Positions 42,771-52,266 are shown, counted from the stretch's first letter. The stretch is 64,000 bases of DNA from Alloprevotella tannerae ATCC 51259 (GCF_000159995.1 NZ_GG700642.1:770395-834394); one strand, 5' to 3'. Program-made: numbers and translations. Notes: generated by a model from the letters alone, not told the origin.

Positions 42771-43550
42771 GTGCGCCGCGCAAAGGAGAACAAAACCACT
42801 GCTCTGGTGAAAACGCTGTTTAAGTTGCTCCTACTAATAGGGCTGATCGTTTACCTCGTCTTTGCTTTCACCCACTTTACGGGCGAGAGCTACGGGACGA
42901 AGTGCGTCGGAATGAACATCGCTGTCACAGACAGTGCGCGTGCAGCCTTTATGACCTCAACCGATGTCGAACATATCTTGCGCAAAGCTCGATATTATCC
43001 CATCGGACAAGAGATGAACGCTATCAACAGCAGAAAAATTGAGACGCTCTTGATAAAGAATCCTTTCATCAAAGAGGCTACCTGCTACAAAACACCTGAC
43101 GGGCGCCTCAATATTCTCATCGCACAACGCCTGCCGCTAATGCGGGTCATAAGCAACAATGGAATGAACTGCTACGTCGATGAACACGGTTTTATGATGA
43201 AACCTATGGGCTACGCGGCCGACTTAGTTGTCGTCACGGGTTTTGCAGATCCGGCCTTCATAAGAAAGCATTTGATTCCGCTCGGCATATTCTTGCGCGA
43301 CAACGAGCTTTGGGATAAACAAATAGAACAAATCAACGTGAGTGAAGACCATAAACTGACGCTCATCCCACGCCTCGGCGATCAAATTATCCTCTTTGGC
43401 TCGCCTGACAACATAGCACAAAAATTCAATAACCTTCGGGCTTTCTATGAGAAGGTAATGCCTAAGGTCGGTTGGAATAAATATAGTCGGATCAATCTTG
43501 AGAATACGAATCAGATTGTCTGCACGAAGCGAACAGCAAATAAGAAATAA
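42771..43550 (+). CDS. ftsQ: cell division protein FtsQ/DivIB-like
   Basis: A 259-residue protein with a GTG start (no suitable ATG precedes the membrane segment). One transmembrane helix (residues 14-33, LVKTLFKLLLLIGLIVYLVF) is followed by a POTRA-like domain (TSTDVEHILRKARYYPIGQEM) and the FtsQ beta domain (IKEATCYKTPDGRLNILIAQR). It links early and late division proteins in the periplasm. Position between murC and ftsA confirms the call; sequence similarity is weak, as usual for Bacteroidota. Confidence 0.88.
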   Translation: MRRAKENKTTALVKTLFKLLLLIGLIVYLVFAFTHFTGESYGTKCVGMNIAVTDSARAAFMTSTDVEHILRKARYYPIGQEMNAINSRKIETLLIKNPFIKEATCYKTPDGRLNILIAQRLPLMRVISNNGMNCYVDEHGFMMKPMGYAADLVVVTGFADPAFIRKHLIPLGIFLRDNELWDKQIEQINVSEDHKLTLIPRLGDQIILFGSPDNIAQKFNNLRAFYEKVMPKVGWNKYSRINLENTNQIVCTKRTANKK

Positions 43551-43606
43551 GCGCTTCGAGGCACAAGAACGACTGACATTCACACGCACAATAAAAGATA
43601 AACGAT

Positions 43607-45058
43607 ATGGCAACAGAAGACAATTTCATCGTAGCGATAGAGTTGGGCTCTTCCAAAGTGACCGGGCTCGTCGGGCGCAAGCAACCCGACGGCGCCATTC
43701 AGATTTTAGCCAGCATACAAGAGCCTTCGGCCAGCTTTATTCGCAAAGGACGCATTAACAATCTAAATAAGATGACGTCTTGTGCAACGCTCATCAAAGA
43801 AAAATTAGAAAAGACGCTGAAGAAAACCATCAGCGGCTGCTACGTTGGGGTTGGCGGTATGGGAATGCACACGGTAGAAAATACTGTTGTGCGCCATTTC
43901 CCCGACAAAATGCTAATCACCAACGAGGTCGTAGATGGGATTCGCGACAACAACTTACAGTCGCAACCCGGCGAGCGCGAGATCCTCGAAGCTGTACAGC
44001 AAGAATACAAACTCGGCGCACAAACGCAACTCGATCCGGTAGGCATTCAGGCTGAAGGGATAGAGGGACATTTCCTCAACATCGTGACCAATCGCCGCGT
44101 ACGCGAAGATATCTACACCTGCTTTAGAGAAGCCGGCCTGCAGGTTATTGACCTCCCGATCACCTTCTTGGCATTGGCAGATCAGATGCTGACAGGCCCG
44201 GAAAAGCGCTCAGGTTGCGTATTTGTCGATATGGGTGCTGAAACGACTTCTGTGGCCGTATTTAAGAATAATCTATTGCGCCATCTCGCCGTTATTCCGC
44301 TCGGTGGCGACAACATCACGCGCGACATTGCCTCTCTCCAAATTGAGCACCGCGAAGCAGAGCAGTTAAAACGCGAATATGGCAAAGCTTACTACGAAGC
44401 TGACGATGAGAGCCACGCACCGATTAGTTTGGAAGACGGCCGTAGCGTTAAATACGACGACTTTAGTGGACTCGTGCAAGCTCGCTTGGAGGAAATCATT
44501 GAAAACGTCAACGAGCAAATCAAATGTTCAAAACTCGACAAGTCGCAACTCATCGGTGGCCTCATCATTACGGGAGGCGCTTCTCGCCTAAAAGGTATGG
44601 AAGAAGCCTTCCGGAAGGTGACGAACATCGAAAAGATTAGTTTCATTAAGCGTGTCAGTACGCAACTCCGCTTAGCTCAGCATTTGCAAAACTTCAACAA
44701 GGAAGGTGACTACAATGCGACTATTGCGCTCATAGACAAGGGTGAAATAAACTGCTGCGGCGGGGAACTTGGAGCGGAAGCACCAACAATCTTTAATAGA
44801 GAAGAGGAAGAGAAACGCCGACGCGAACAGGAGACGCGCACTGCAGCTGATGCTGCTGAAAAACAAAGACTGGAAGAGGAAAAACTTCGTCTTGAAGAAG
44901 AGCGTAAGCAGCAAGAGGCAGAAGAAGCTGAACGGCAGCGTAAACAAGAAGAGCGTGAGCGCAAGAAGCGTGAAGCGCGCGAAAAACGCAGCCGATTCTT
45001 TGGTAAAATAAAGAATATGATCGGCAGTTTGGTCAACGACGATCGCGAAGAAGAATAA
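43607..45058 (+). CDS. ftsA: cell division protein FtsA with long charged C-terminal linker
   Basis: A 483-residue actin-like protein that tethers FtsZ to the membrane. Phosphate-1 is VAIELGSSKVTGLVG, phosphate-2 is VFVDMGAETTSVAVF, and the adenosine motif is LIITGGASRLKGMEE. From about residue 395 it has an unusual 65-residue run of Glu/Arg/Lys/Gln repeats, likely a single long helix, before a terminal amphipathic segment (FFGKIKNMIGSLV) that should bind the membrane. Typical FtsA is about 420 residues with a short linker. ftsZ follows after 58 bp. Confidence 0.94.
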   Translation: MATEDNFIVAIELGSSKVTGLVGRKQPDGAIQILASIQEPSASFIRKGRINNLNKMTSCATLIKEKLEKTLKKTISGCYVGVGGMGMHTVENTVVRHFPDKMLITNEVVDGIRDNNLQSQPGEREILEAVQQEYKLGAQTQLDPVGIQAEGIEGHFLNIVTNRRVREDIYTCFREAGLQVIDLPITFLALADQMLTGPEKRSGCVFVDMGAETTSVAVFKNNLLRHLAVIPLGGDNITRDIASLQIEHREAEQLKREYGKAYYEADDESHAPISLEDGRSVKYDDFSGLVQARLEEIIENVNEQIKCSKLDKSQLIGGLIITGGASRLKGMEEAFRKVTNIEKISFIKRVSTQLRLAQHLQNFNKEGDYNATIALIDKGEINCCGGELGAEAPTIFNREEEEKRRREQETRTAADAAEKQRLEEEKLRLEEERKQQEAEEAERQRKQEERERKKREAREKRSRFFGKIKNMIGSLVNDDREEE

Positions 45059-45116
45059 GCTATAGAAAAACAAGGTTCAACTACAAGGCAAAAGCCCTGC
45101 TAACAAAACAAAGACA

Positions 45117-46442
45117 ATGAACGAAGACAACAATACGAACAACGGCCTACTAATCGACGTCGGTATGGGCACTCCGCAGACGACACCCTCCATCATTAAA
45201 GTCATCGGCGTGGGCGGTGGCGGCGGCAATGCGGTCAATCATATGTATCGTGAAGGTATTCACGACGTCAATTTCGTACTTTGCAATACGGATAGCAAAG
45301 CGCTTTGCGACTCGCCCGTTCCTCATCGTCTTCAATTAGGAAAAGAAGGCCTCGGCGCAGGCAATCGCCCCGAAAGAGCGCGCGAAGCAGCCGAAGAAAG
45401 CGTAGATGATATTCGCGGTATGCTGCAAGACGGCACCAAGATGGCTTTCATTACCGCCGGTATGGGTGGCGGAACGGGTACAGGTGCAGCGCCCGTCATC
45501 GCTCGTGAAGCGAAGAATATGGGAATCCTCACCGTCGGTATCGTAACGATCCCGTTCAAGTTTGAGGGCAATAGAAAGATAGATCAAGCCCTCGACGGCG
45601 TAGATGAGATGTCGCGCCACGTCGATGCGCTCCTCGTGATCAACAACGAGCGCCTCCGTGAGATCTATCCTGACCTCAACGTCCTGAGTGCCTTTGAAAA
45701 GGCTGACAACACGCTGAGTGTGGCGGCACGCAGCATTGCTGAAATTATCACGATGCACGGCATTATCAACCTCGACTTTCGCGATGTCTGCACCGTCTTG
45801 CGCAATGGCGGTGTAGCCATTATGTCTACCGGCTTCGGAGAAGGCGAAGGCCGCGTCACAAAAGCCATCAACGATGCACTCAACAGTCCGCTGCTGAACA
45901 ACACCGACATTTTCCGCAGCAAAAAGGTATTGTTAGCCATCTCTTTCTGTGCGGAAAAAGAAGGCGACACGCTGATGATGGAAGAGATGAATGAGGTACA
46001 CGAATTTATGTCTAAATTCGGCAGTGACGTAGAGACAAAGTGGGGACTCTCCACCGATCCTTCGCTCGATAAGCGCGTAAAAATCACGATTCTTGCCACA
46101 GGCTTTGGCGTAAAAGACGTGACAGAGGTCAAGCAAAAATTGGATGCAGAAGAAGAAATTCGCCGCCAACGCGAGGCCGACAAGCAAGAAGAAAACGAAG
46201 AGCGCCGCAACGCCTTCTATGGCTCTGACGAGAAGAAAGGCGGCCTGCGCCGGCGTCCCAAAATTTTCTGTTTTAGTGCTGACGATTTAGACAATGAAGA
46301 AATTATCTCTATGGTAGAGATCACGCCGACGTTTAAGCGCAGCAAAGAGGTCTTAAACGAGATCAAGACAAAGGCGCTGGGCAATGTTGCCATCGTGCCG
46401 GAGTCGGCCACCACTGAACCGGGCGGCGTTATCAACTTCTAA
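45117..46442 (+). CDS. ftsZ: cell division protein FtsZ
   Basis: A 441-residue tubulin homologue. The GTP-binding motif is AGMGGGTGTGAAPV, the N-terminal GVGGGGGNAVNHMY block and the T7 loop region (NLDFRDVCTVLRNGGVAIM) are intact. The C-terminal linker is highly charged (EEEIRRQREADKQEENEERR), followed by a folded-looking tail with a hydrophobic end (TTEPGGVINF) rather than the classic proteobacterial peptide. It forms the division ring. It is the last gene of the cluster. Confidence 0.97.
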   Translation: MNEDNNTNNGLLIDVGMGTPQTTPSIIKVIGVGGGGGNAVNHMYREGIHDVNFVLCNTDSKALCDSPVPHRLQLGKEGLGAGNRPERAREAAEESVDDIRGMLQDGTKMAFITAGMGGGTGTGAAPVIAREAKNMGILTVGIVTIPFKFEGNRKIDQALDGVDEMSRHVDALLVINNERLREIYPDLNVLSAFEKADNTLSVAARSIAEIITMHGIINLDFRDVCTVLRNGGVAIMSTGFGEGEGRVTKAINDALNSPLLNNTDIFRSKKVLLAISFCAEKEGDTLMMEEMNEVHEFMSKFGSDVETKWGLSTDPSLDKRVKITILATGFGVKDVTEVKQKLDAEEEIRRQREADKQEENEERRNAFYGSDEKKGGLRRRPKIFCFSADDLDNEEIISMVEITPTFKRSKEVLNEIKTKALGNVAIVPESATTEPGGVINF

Positions 46443-46762
46443 CCGCCCCTCCCCCTTTGCGGGGCGAACGGATGCTTAAGTATTATCGGTCAGCAAACGC
46501 CGCAGCATTCGTTCGCCCCGCTTATCTTTTCTGTGCCTTTCGGGATTTGTTATACTCTCATCAAATAGTTGCTGCAAACGGTCTTCCCTTAGAATTGACC
46601 GGTTCGTCGCATAGACATATATATAAGCGTCCAAGATGCCCGAAGTAACTCTTGTACGCAAGCATAATAGATTCTATGGTTTCTGTCGGCCTTTGCGTTT
46701 AACATACACGCCGCGTATCTTCCGGCAAATCGATTGCGAGAATTCACACTATCCGAAACAAA
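46443..46762. other. spacer after ftsZ
   Basis: Ordinary intergenic DNA; no plausible gene, array or repeat. A short GC-rich stretch (gcggggcgaa, with a ttcgccccgc complement at about 46510) could end the ftsZ mRNA, but the two arms are far apart. Confidence 0.35.
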
Positions 46763-46803
46763 GCAACACACCCGTTGAAACGTGAAGATTTCAACGGGTG
46801 TGT
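46763..46803 (-). terminator. terminator-like hairpin of rlpA
   Basis: acacacccgttgaaa and tttcaacgggtgtgt form a 15-bp perfect stem 26 bp past the rlpA stop, with a T-containing tail (gctttgtttc) on the minus strand. It may act for ftsZ as well. Confidence 0.65.
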
Positions 46804-46828
46804 TCTATAAATAAAGAAGAGATTACTC

Positions 46829-47437
46829 TTATTTCTTGCTTACCTTAGCCGTTAAGCGGTCGTTAAGAATACGCCAGCGGGGCTTATTCTGCTTCGCTTT
46901 AGCCAACTGCGCTTCGCGGCGGCGATCTGCCTCTTTCTTTCGCAACTGCTCACGATTCTGACGGCTGATTTCAGCCCACTCAGAGACGGAATAGTATTCG
47001 CCGGATGCAGGGTCAATCAACTGAAGTTCAGGCAGCGTAAGCTTGCCATTGCCATCGCCGTTAGGACCGGCGGAAAAGCCTACATTCGTAACCTCTACCT
47101 GCGCCAAACCTGAGGCCACCATACCAATCTCTTTGGCTGCTGCCATCGAAAGGTCGACGATACCGCCACGGCGGAAAGGTCCACGGTCCGTCACACGGAC
47201 AACCACCTCGCGATCGTTGTTAAGGTTGCGCACTTTAAGCAGCGTTCCGAAAGGGAGCGTGCGGTGTGCACACGTCAAACTGTCTTTGTGATAGCGCGAT
47301 CCATCGCTTGTACGATGACCGTGCGCGTTGTTACTGTAATAACTTGCAATGCCTCTCTTCTGTGCGTTGATTTGCGTAAAAGCAGTCAAGGCTAAGAGCA
47401 GGCCGATTGTGAATTTTGTTACTTTTTTTATATACAT
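46829..47437 (-). CDS. rlpA: septal ring lytic transglycosylase RlpA-like
   Basis: A 202-residue protein with a signal peptide (KFTIGLLLALTAFTQINAQ) and a double-psi beta-barrel domain. RGIASYYSNNAHGHRTSDGSRYH is the substrate loop and VTDRGPFRRGGIVDLSMAAA contains the conserved aspartate. RlpA cleaves peptide-free glycan at the septum. The C-terminal 50 residues are a basic helix (RREAQLAKAKQNK) instead of a SPOR domain, so targeting to the septum may differ. It sits convergent with ftsZ. Confidence 0.88.
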   Translation of the reverse strand: MYIKKVTKFTIGLLLALTAFTQINAQKRGIASYYSNNAHGHRTSDGSRYHKDSLTCAHRTLPFGTLLKVRNLNNDREVVVRVTDRGPFRRGGIVDLSMAAAKEIGMVASGLAQVEVTNVGFSAGPNGDGNGKLTLPELQLIDPASGEYYSVSEWAEISRQNREQLRKKEADRRREAQLAKAKQNKPRWRILNDRLTAKVSKK

Positions 47438-47625
47438 GCTCTATTATTTCTCACGAGACGCTGCCTACAGAGAGAAGAACGAGGATATCAAAAAAGGATG
47501 TCGACTGCTGTTCTTTCAAATGAGCACTCCTAAAGCAATTGGAGCGCTTACAGACTATAGGTTTTCCTACAGCGAGAAGGCTGTAGCAGGCTACGAGAGC
47601 CGGGTCTGCGTGATGTTTATGGGCG

Positions 47626-47657
47626 CAAAGGTAAGGCTTTTATTGTGTTTAGCCAAA
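47626..47657 (-). promoter_or_regulatory. distal promoter of rlpA
   Basis: Minus-strand TTTG (47654-47657), 20 bases, TACCTTTG (47626-47633). It implies a leader of about 180 bases for rlpA that includes a ctacagc/gctgtag hairpin (47568-47587). Confidence 0.55.
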
Positions 47658-47922
47658 CCTTTCTTTGTCCTTTTTCCCCTTTTAACTTTTCCGGAAGGGC
47701 CTTGTTTTGGTCTCATTTCCACGATAAAAGCAGGGCTTCTCGCCTATACTGAAGGTCGGAAAACTTTAACAAATACTCGGCGCCGGCAGACGCATTTTTG
47801 TTGAGCGATAAGAGGAAAAACGGAAAGCAGGTCTTGCTCCAAACGAAAGAAAAATCGTTTAAATTCATCACGCTTTTAACAAAGAAAAAGAGGATCAAAA
47901 TCTAAAAGCACGCGGAATGGTG

Positions 47923-47930
47923 TAACTTTG
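47923..47930 (+). promoter_or_regulatory. -7 element of the WYL regulator gene
   Basis: TAACTTTG about 40 bases before the ATG at 47970. No clear -33. Confidence 0.45.
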
Positions 47931-47969
47931 CCTACGTCTTTATTATCCCCCAAAGAGATCGAGTAAACA

Positions 47970-48980
47970 ATGACAGAAACCCTTTCAGATGCCGAGAAGT
48001 TTAAGAAACAGTTGCGCTTAATTGTACTCTTAACCACCAATGCTCCACTCTCGGTCGACGAAATCAGTCGGCAGCTGCATATGAGCCGCCGTTCGACTTA
48101 CAGATACATAGAAGAATTGCGCAAAGCCGGATTTATATTGAAAAAATCAGGCACGCGCTATTTCATCGACCATCATTCGCCCTTTTTTGCTCAAGTGACG
48201 CAGTTCGTACACTTCACCGACGACGAAGCAGTCACGATGAACCAAATCCTCAATACGATCTACGACGATTCGCCGCGCATTCGACATCTGCGAGAGAAGT
48301 TGGCGCGCTACTACGATGTGAACTTCATCGCACGCGTTGAGACCGACGAATTATTAGCTAAGAATTTGAGCGTCCTTTATGAGGGCGTACAGACCGAGCG
48401 CGTCTGCATTTTACATGATTATTATTCGCCTAATAGTAAGCAGACGAGCGACCGCATCGTCGAACCCTTTCTTTTCTTGAATGGCAACAACGAAGTGAGA
48501 TGCTACGAACTGGCTACGGGCACGAACAAGACGTTTAAAATCAGCCGCGCACGCAGTGTGGAGCTGCTCGACTTGCAATGGTCTCACAAAGATCGGCATG
48601 CGGCCTTCTATACCGACCTCTTCCACTTTTCAGGTGAGCGTCTGTGGCGCGTCAAGTTGATTCTCGGTCCCTTGGCGGCCGACTTATTAGTGCAGTCGAC
48701 ACCTAAAGCGAAAGACTTGATGGTGGTATTGGACGATGGGCGCTACTTTTTGGAGACTGACGTGTGCAGCTTGAAAGGCGTTGGACGATTTGTGTTAGGA
48801 CTATATGATGATATCGACGTCTTCGATTCGCCCGAATTAGAAGAATATCTGGCATTTCGTATCAAAGATATGCAGCAGAAGATCAGCAAAGGGCGCAGCG
48901 TTACGCCAACGATGCAGATGGAGATTCAGCGCACCATCGAGCAGACGCAAGAGGCTGAAGACGTAGCCGACAACACTTAA
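47970..48980 (+). CDS. HTH-WYL domain transcriptional regulator
   Basis: A 336-residue protein. Residues 15-75 form a winged helix-turn-helix (PLSVDEISRQLHMSRRSTYRYIEELRKAGF). A WYL-like ligand-binding domain lies at about 135-230 (VCILHDYYSPNSKQTSDRIVEPFLFLNGNNEVRCYELATG). A C-terminal WCX-like part follows. WYL regulators respond to nucleotides or nucleic acids and often control DNA damage or defence genes; no such target is evident here. Convergent with the YgjP-like gene. Confidence 0.82.
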   Translation: MTETLSDAEKFKKQLRLIVLLTTNAPLSVDEISRQLHMSRRSTYRYIEELRKAGFILKKSGTRYFIDHHSPFFAQVTQFVHFTDDEAVTMNQILNTIYDDSPRIRHLREKLARYYDVNFIARVETDELLAKNLSVLYEGVQTERVCILHDYYSPNSKQTSDRIVEPFLFLNGNNEVRCYELATGTNKTFKISRARSVELLDLQWSHKDRHAAFYTDLFHFSGERLWRVKLILGPLAADLLVQSTPKAKDLMVVLDDGRYFLETDVCSLKGVGRFVLGLYDDIDVFDSPELEEYLAFRIKDMQQKISKGRSVTPTMQMEIQRTIEQTQEAEDVADNT

Positions 48981-49019
48981 CACGCACTTTCTAACAACGC
49001 ATTTCGGGAATAGGCCGGT

Positions 49020-49589
49020 CTAATAGTCGGCAAGGGGAAGCGCGGCGTTTTCACTCGGCGCACCTAACGAACGCGCGAAAGCTTTCATTTCCAATTCCAA
49101 CTGATGGCCGCGGCCATCAGTGAGTCGGTCTACTTCCCGCCAAAAGCGCGGCCCGTGGTTCATTTCTCGCAAATGGGCCAATTCGTGTTTGATGACATAA
49201 TCAATCAAATGTGATGGCGCAAGCATAAGCCAAAGCGAGAGGTTAATATTGCCCAACGATGAGCAACTCCCCCAGCGTCCCCCAAGATTCTTAATGGTTA
49301 GGCGATGATACGTAAAGCCATAAGTCTGCGCAAGGTAGGCCAAGCGCGGCGCAAGGTAGGCATGCGCCTGCCTACGTAAGGTTTCGACGACTACTTTGCG
49401 CAGCCACATTTGCCCTTCGAGCGAAGTGTAGCCTTCGTCGTTAGGCAAAAAGACGGTGACCTGCTTATCTGCACGCCGCAAGCGCGCTTGCGGCAGTTCG
49501 CGGCGCTCAAATTGAAACTGCCAAACGTCGGTCGCGATCCTGAAGTCGGGCGTTATTTTTAGAGGTAGTCCTGCGATGCGCATAAGCAA
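49020..49589 (-). CDS. YgjP-type zinc metallopeptidase (DUF45)
   Basis: A 189-residue protein with the zinc motif YVIKHELAHLREMNHGPRFW (HExxH-like HELAH plus a downstream histidine) and the preceding NLGGRWGSCSSLGNINLSLWL block typical of the YgjP/M48-like family. The usual length is 220-240, so the N-terminal part is somewhat short, but the ATG at 49589 is well placed. Role unknown. Confidence 0.85.
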   Translation of the reverse strand: MLMRIAGLPLKITPDFRIATDVWQFQFERRELPQARLRRADKQVTVFLPNDEGYTSLEGQMWLRKVVVETLRRQAHAYLAPRLAYLAQTYGFTYHRLTIKNLGGRWGSCSSLGNINLSLWLMLAPSHLIDYVIKHELAHLREMNHGPRFWREVDRLTDGRGHQLELEMKAFARSLGAPSENAALPLADY

Positions 49590-49914
49590 TCGGAATTAAA
49601 AATAAATACAATACGTTTTTTCAAATCTTGAGCAGCCTGCAAGTTGCGCGCTGCTTATTCTTGGGCGAAAAGTTCTGTTCTACGACTGTGCCGATAGCGG
49701 CTGCTAAGTTTTTGCCGGGTCTTAACTTTATATAATGTGTCCTGTGATGCGTCTTTTGAAGCGACCCGGAAGTATCTGTAATCGGTTCTCGACCGGCAAA
49801 TATAAGTCTGTTGCGCCCGACATTCGGCGTTTAGCCGCATACATCTATGCTTTAAATCAGGACGGCGGTCATCGGAGCAAAAGCAGCTAACGGCGCAGCC
49901 GAGATATTTATGTA
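49590..49914. other. intergenic region between the metallopeptidase and tRNA-Gln
   Basis: A minus-strand TATATTTG at 49797-49804 may be a promoter for the metallopeptidase with a long leader. No gene or array is seen. Confidence 0.35.
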
Positions 49915-49950
49915 CAAAAAAGTCCTATGTTTTTCAATAACACAGGACTT
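49915..49950 (-). terminator. terminator of tRNA-Gln
   Basis: aagtcctgtg and cataggactt (read on the minus strand) form a stem followed by TTTTTTG, directly after the tRNA 3' end. Confidence 0.88.
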
Positions 49951-49957
49951 ACATCGT

Positions 49958-50028
49958 TGTTCCACTCCGATTCGAACGGGGACTGAGAGAACCAAAAACT
50001 CTAGTGCTAACCATTACACCATGGAACA
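49958..50028 (-). tRNA. tRNA-Gln (TTG)
   Basis: A 71-nt cloverleaf on the minus strand: acceptor stem TGTTCCA/TGGAACA, D arm GTG...CAC, anticodon loop TTTTGGT with anticodon TTG, and T loop TTCGAAT with a CCG/CGG-containing stem. CCA is not encoded. One mismatch occurs at the base of the anticodon stem. It reads CAA glutamine codons. Confidence 0.93.
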
Positions 50029-50258
50029 AACTCATTGCTCTTCGTGAAAAGAACGCTGCAAATGTAGCGTTTTTTTTCTTTTCTTCCAAATATTCCTTGC
50101 AAAATCTACGCGCCGACCCTAAGGATTGCCTGATCAAGCCCTTTCGTTGGCAAGCGTAAAGCGCATTCTGCGATGCATCTCATAAGCCGGCGGAAAACGA
50201 TCGCCTGACGGATCGACGCACACAGTTGGTTCGCCGCAACCGGCATACGGCATTATTG

Positions 50259-50342
50259 TCGTTTGCCGGCGGCAAACCATCGTTTGCTCCCACCAAACTA
50301 TCGTTTGTTCCCGGCAAACCATTGTTTGGCGGCAGCAAACCA
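50259..50342. repeat. 21-bp-period array H (4 units)
   Basis: Units start at 50259, 50280, 50301 and 50322. All keep outer arms gtttg and caaac; the seven central bases differ in each (unit 1 gtttgccggcggcaaac). This is the only array in the window with a 21-bp step and invariant outer arms. Confidence 0.85.
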
Positions 50343-50346
50343 TAAG

Positions 50347-50377
50347 CGAGCACTGTGAAGATGCGAAATAGTGCTCT
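50347..50377. other. hairpin beside array H
   Basis: gagcact and agtgctc flank a 16-base loop immediately next to the array; no T run. Confidence 0.4.
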
Positions 50378-50513
50378 CGCGGCAACGCGCAAGTGCGGCA
50401 TATTCTGTAAAAAAGAGAGCAAAGAAAGGAGGTTATACGATGCGCCGCGGGCACAGCATAGCCATCGCAGGACGCAATCGGGGCGCGGCTCTTCGCAAGC
50501 GCAGATACGAGAA

Positions 50514-50561
50514 AACATCCAAGCAGCAAGAGGCTCAAGGGAGCGTTGCCGCTTGGATGTT
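50514..50561 (-). terminator. terminator-like hairpin of the S41 protease unit
   Basis: acatccaagc and gcttggatgt form a 10-bp stem with TTTTCTCG following on the minus strand, about 120 bp past the stop at 50680. Confidence 0.55.
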
Positions 50562-50679
50562 ATCATTGATCTGAGAACATAAACAAGTTATTGGGCGAAG
50601 CACATCGCACTTCCTGCCCCATTTTTTCAGCGCGAGCCGGCAGCTTTTAGGTGAGCAGCGTGCGCACGGCAATCGGCGA

Positions 50680-52266
50680 TCAGCTTGTTCCTAAGATCTC
50701 GAGCGCTTTCTTGACGATGTCGCTGCGCGAATTGATGAATTGGAAGTATTCGTTGCGATCCCAAATATCATAAATAATAAGCGATTTGAGCGTAAAGCGC
50801 AGGTCTTTGAGCGTCTTCTGAAGTTCGGCGTCATCTTTGGGTTTTACGCCTTTGCGTCCGGCGACGGCCACGATCGTATCCGTAAGTTCGGCCGGCACTT
50901 CATAGTTTTTGATAAACGCTTTAATATCCTTATACTTCGCTTTCAAGTCGGCGCGGTGGCGGTCTATATAGCGCAGCGATTGATCGTTGATATAGTTGCC
51001 GCGGCGCAAAGCCATATAATATTTTGTATAAGTGGTCGTGTCCAAAGGCACGAATACGTCAGGCATAATCCCACCACCGCCATAGACGGGACGGCGCTTG
51101 TTGAGCGTATGATAGACCTTCGTCGAATCGAGACGGATGCTGTCGATCGAAATCAACTCTCCGTGCTTAAAGCGATTCTCAAAGTCTTCTTCATATTCCG
51201 ACTTGCGGCCCTTCGTATAAGGTTTCTGAATGCAGCGTCCGGAGGGCGTATAATAATGAGCCACGGTTAGGCGGATCATAGAGCCATCAAGAAGCGGAAT
51301 GGGGCGTTGTACGAGTCCCTTACCAAAGGTGCGTCGGCCGACGATCGTACCGCGGTCGTAATCTTGCACAGCGCCGGAAACAATTTCTGCGGCCGAGGCC
51401 GTAAATTCGTCAACCAAAACGATGAGTTTTCCTTTGCGGAAGAGTCCGCCGCCCTGAGCTTTAAGTTGCTCTTTAGGCGTTGCGCGCCCCTCAGTATAGA
51501 CAATCAGGTCGCCGGCATTGAGAAACTGATTGGCCACTTCGACTGCGGCGCCCAAATAGCCACCGCCGTTGGACTCTAAGTCGAAGATAAGGTCTTTCAT
51601 ACCCTGCCCTTTCAGCTTTTCAATGGCCTCTTTCACCTCCGCACCGCTCGTTGCACCGAAGCGATCCAAGTGGATGTAGCCCACACCCGGACGAATGATG
51701 TAAGCCGCATCGAGCGTGTTCATCGGAATCTTGTCGCGCGTGACGTTGAACCAGATCATGTCGGGCACGCCGCGGCGAATAATACCCAGTTTTACAACTG
51801 TTCCCTTCGGACCGCGGAGGACTCGCATAATGCTATCGCGCTCCATTTTGACGCCGGCAATAACTTGATCGTTGACTTTTACGATGCGGTCGCCGGCCAG
51901 TATGCCGACCTTTTCGCTGGGCCCTTTGCGGATCGTCTGAATCACAACCAGCGTATCTTCAAGCATATTAAACTGCACGCCGATTCCCTCGAAGTTGCCC
52001 TGCAGAGGTTCGTTGATCGCTTTCGTCTCTTTGGCGTCCGAATAACTTGAGTGCGGATCGAGGCTGTTCAGTATTCCGCGTATGCCCGCTTCAGTCAGTT
52101 TGCCTTGATTAACCGTATCTACGTACAATTCTGTGACGGCCACGTGCACCATTTGCAGTTTGCGCAATTGGTTTACGTCTATATCTTGAAACTCCTGCCG
52201 AAGTTGTGCCGTGGCAGTCAGCGCTAAAGCGTACGATAGCGCGAGTAAAGTCAGTAATCGTTTCAT
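50680..52266 (-). CDS. S41-family C-terminal processing protease
   Basis: A 528-residue exported protease. The signal peptide is LLTLLALSYALALTATAQ. A PDZ domain lies at about 90-175 (GIGVQFNMLEDTLVVIQTIRKG ... AGDRIVKVNDQVI). The protease domain contains the serine in EFTASAAEIVSGAVQDYDRG and the lysine in TFGKGLVQ. It cleaves C-terminal tails of periplasmic proteins. It overlaps coaD by one base (stop/start), so the two are coupled. Confidence 0.92.
   Translation of the reverse strand: MKRLLTLLALSYALALTATAQLRQEFQDIDVNQLRKLQMVHVAVTELYVDTVNQGKLTEAGIRGILNSLDPHSSYSDAKETKAINEPLQGNFEGIGVQFNMLEDTLVVIQTIRKGPSEKVGILAGDRIVKVNDQVIAGVKMERDSIMRVLRGPKGTVVKLGIIRRGVPDMIWFNVTRDKIPMNTLDAAYIIRPGVGYIHLDRFGATSGAEVKEAIEKLKGQGMKDLIFDLESNGGGYLGAAVEVANQFLNAGDLIVYTEGRATPKEQLKAQGGGLFRKGKLIVLVDEFTASAAEIVSGAVQDYDRGTIVGRRTFGKGLVQRPIPLLDGSMIRLTVAHYYTPSGRCIQKPYTKGRKSEYEEDFENRFKHGELISIDSIRLDSTKVYHTLNKRRPVYGGGGIMPDVFVPLDTTTYTKYYMALRRGNYINDQSLRYIDRHRADLKAKYKDIKAFIKNYEVPAELTDTIVAVAGRKGVKPKDDAELQKTLKDLRFTLKSLIIYDIWDRNEYFQFINSRSDIVKKALEILGTS

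Noticed and set aside
47527-47600. Inverted repeats near rlpA considered as a tenth array
   Set aside because: Hairpins exist but their centres do not follow a 21-22 bp step.
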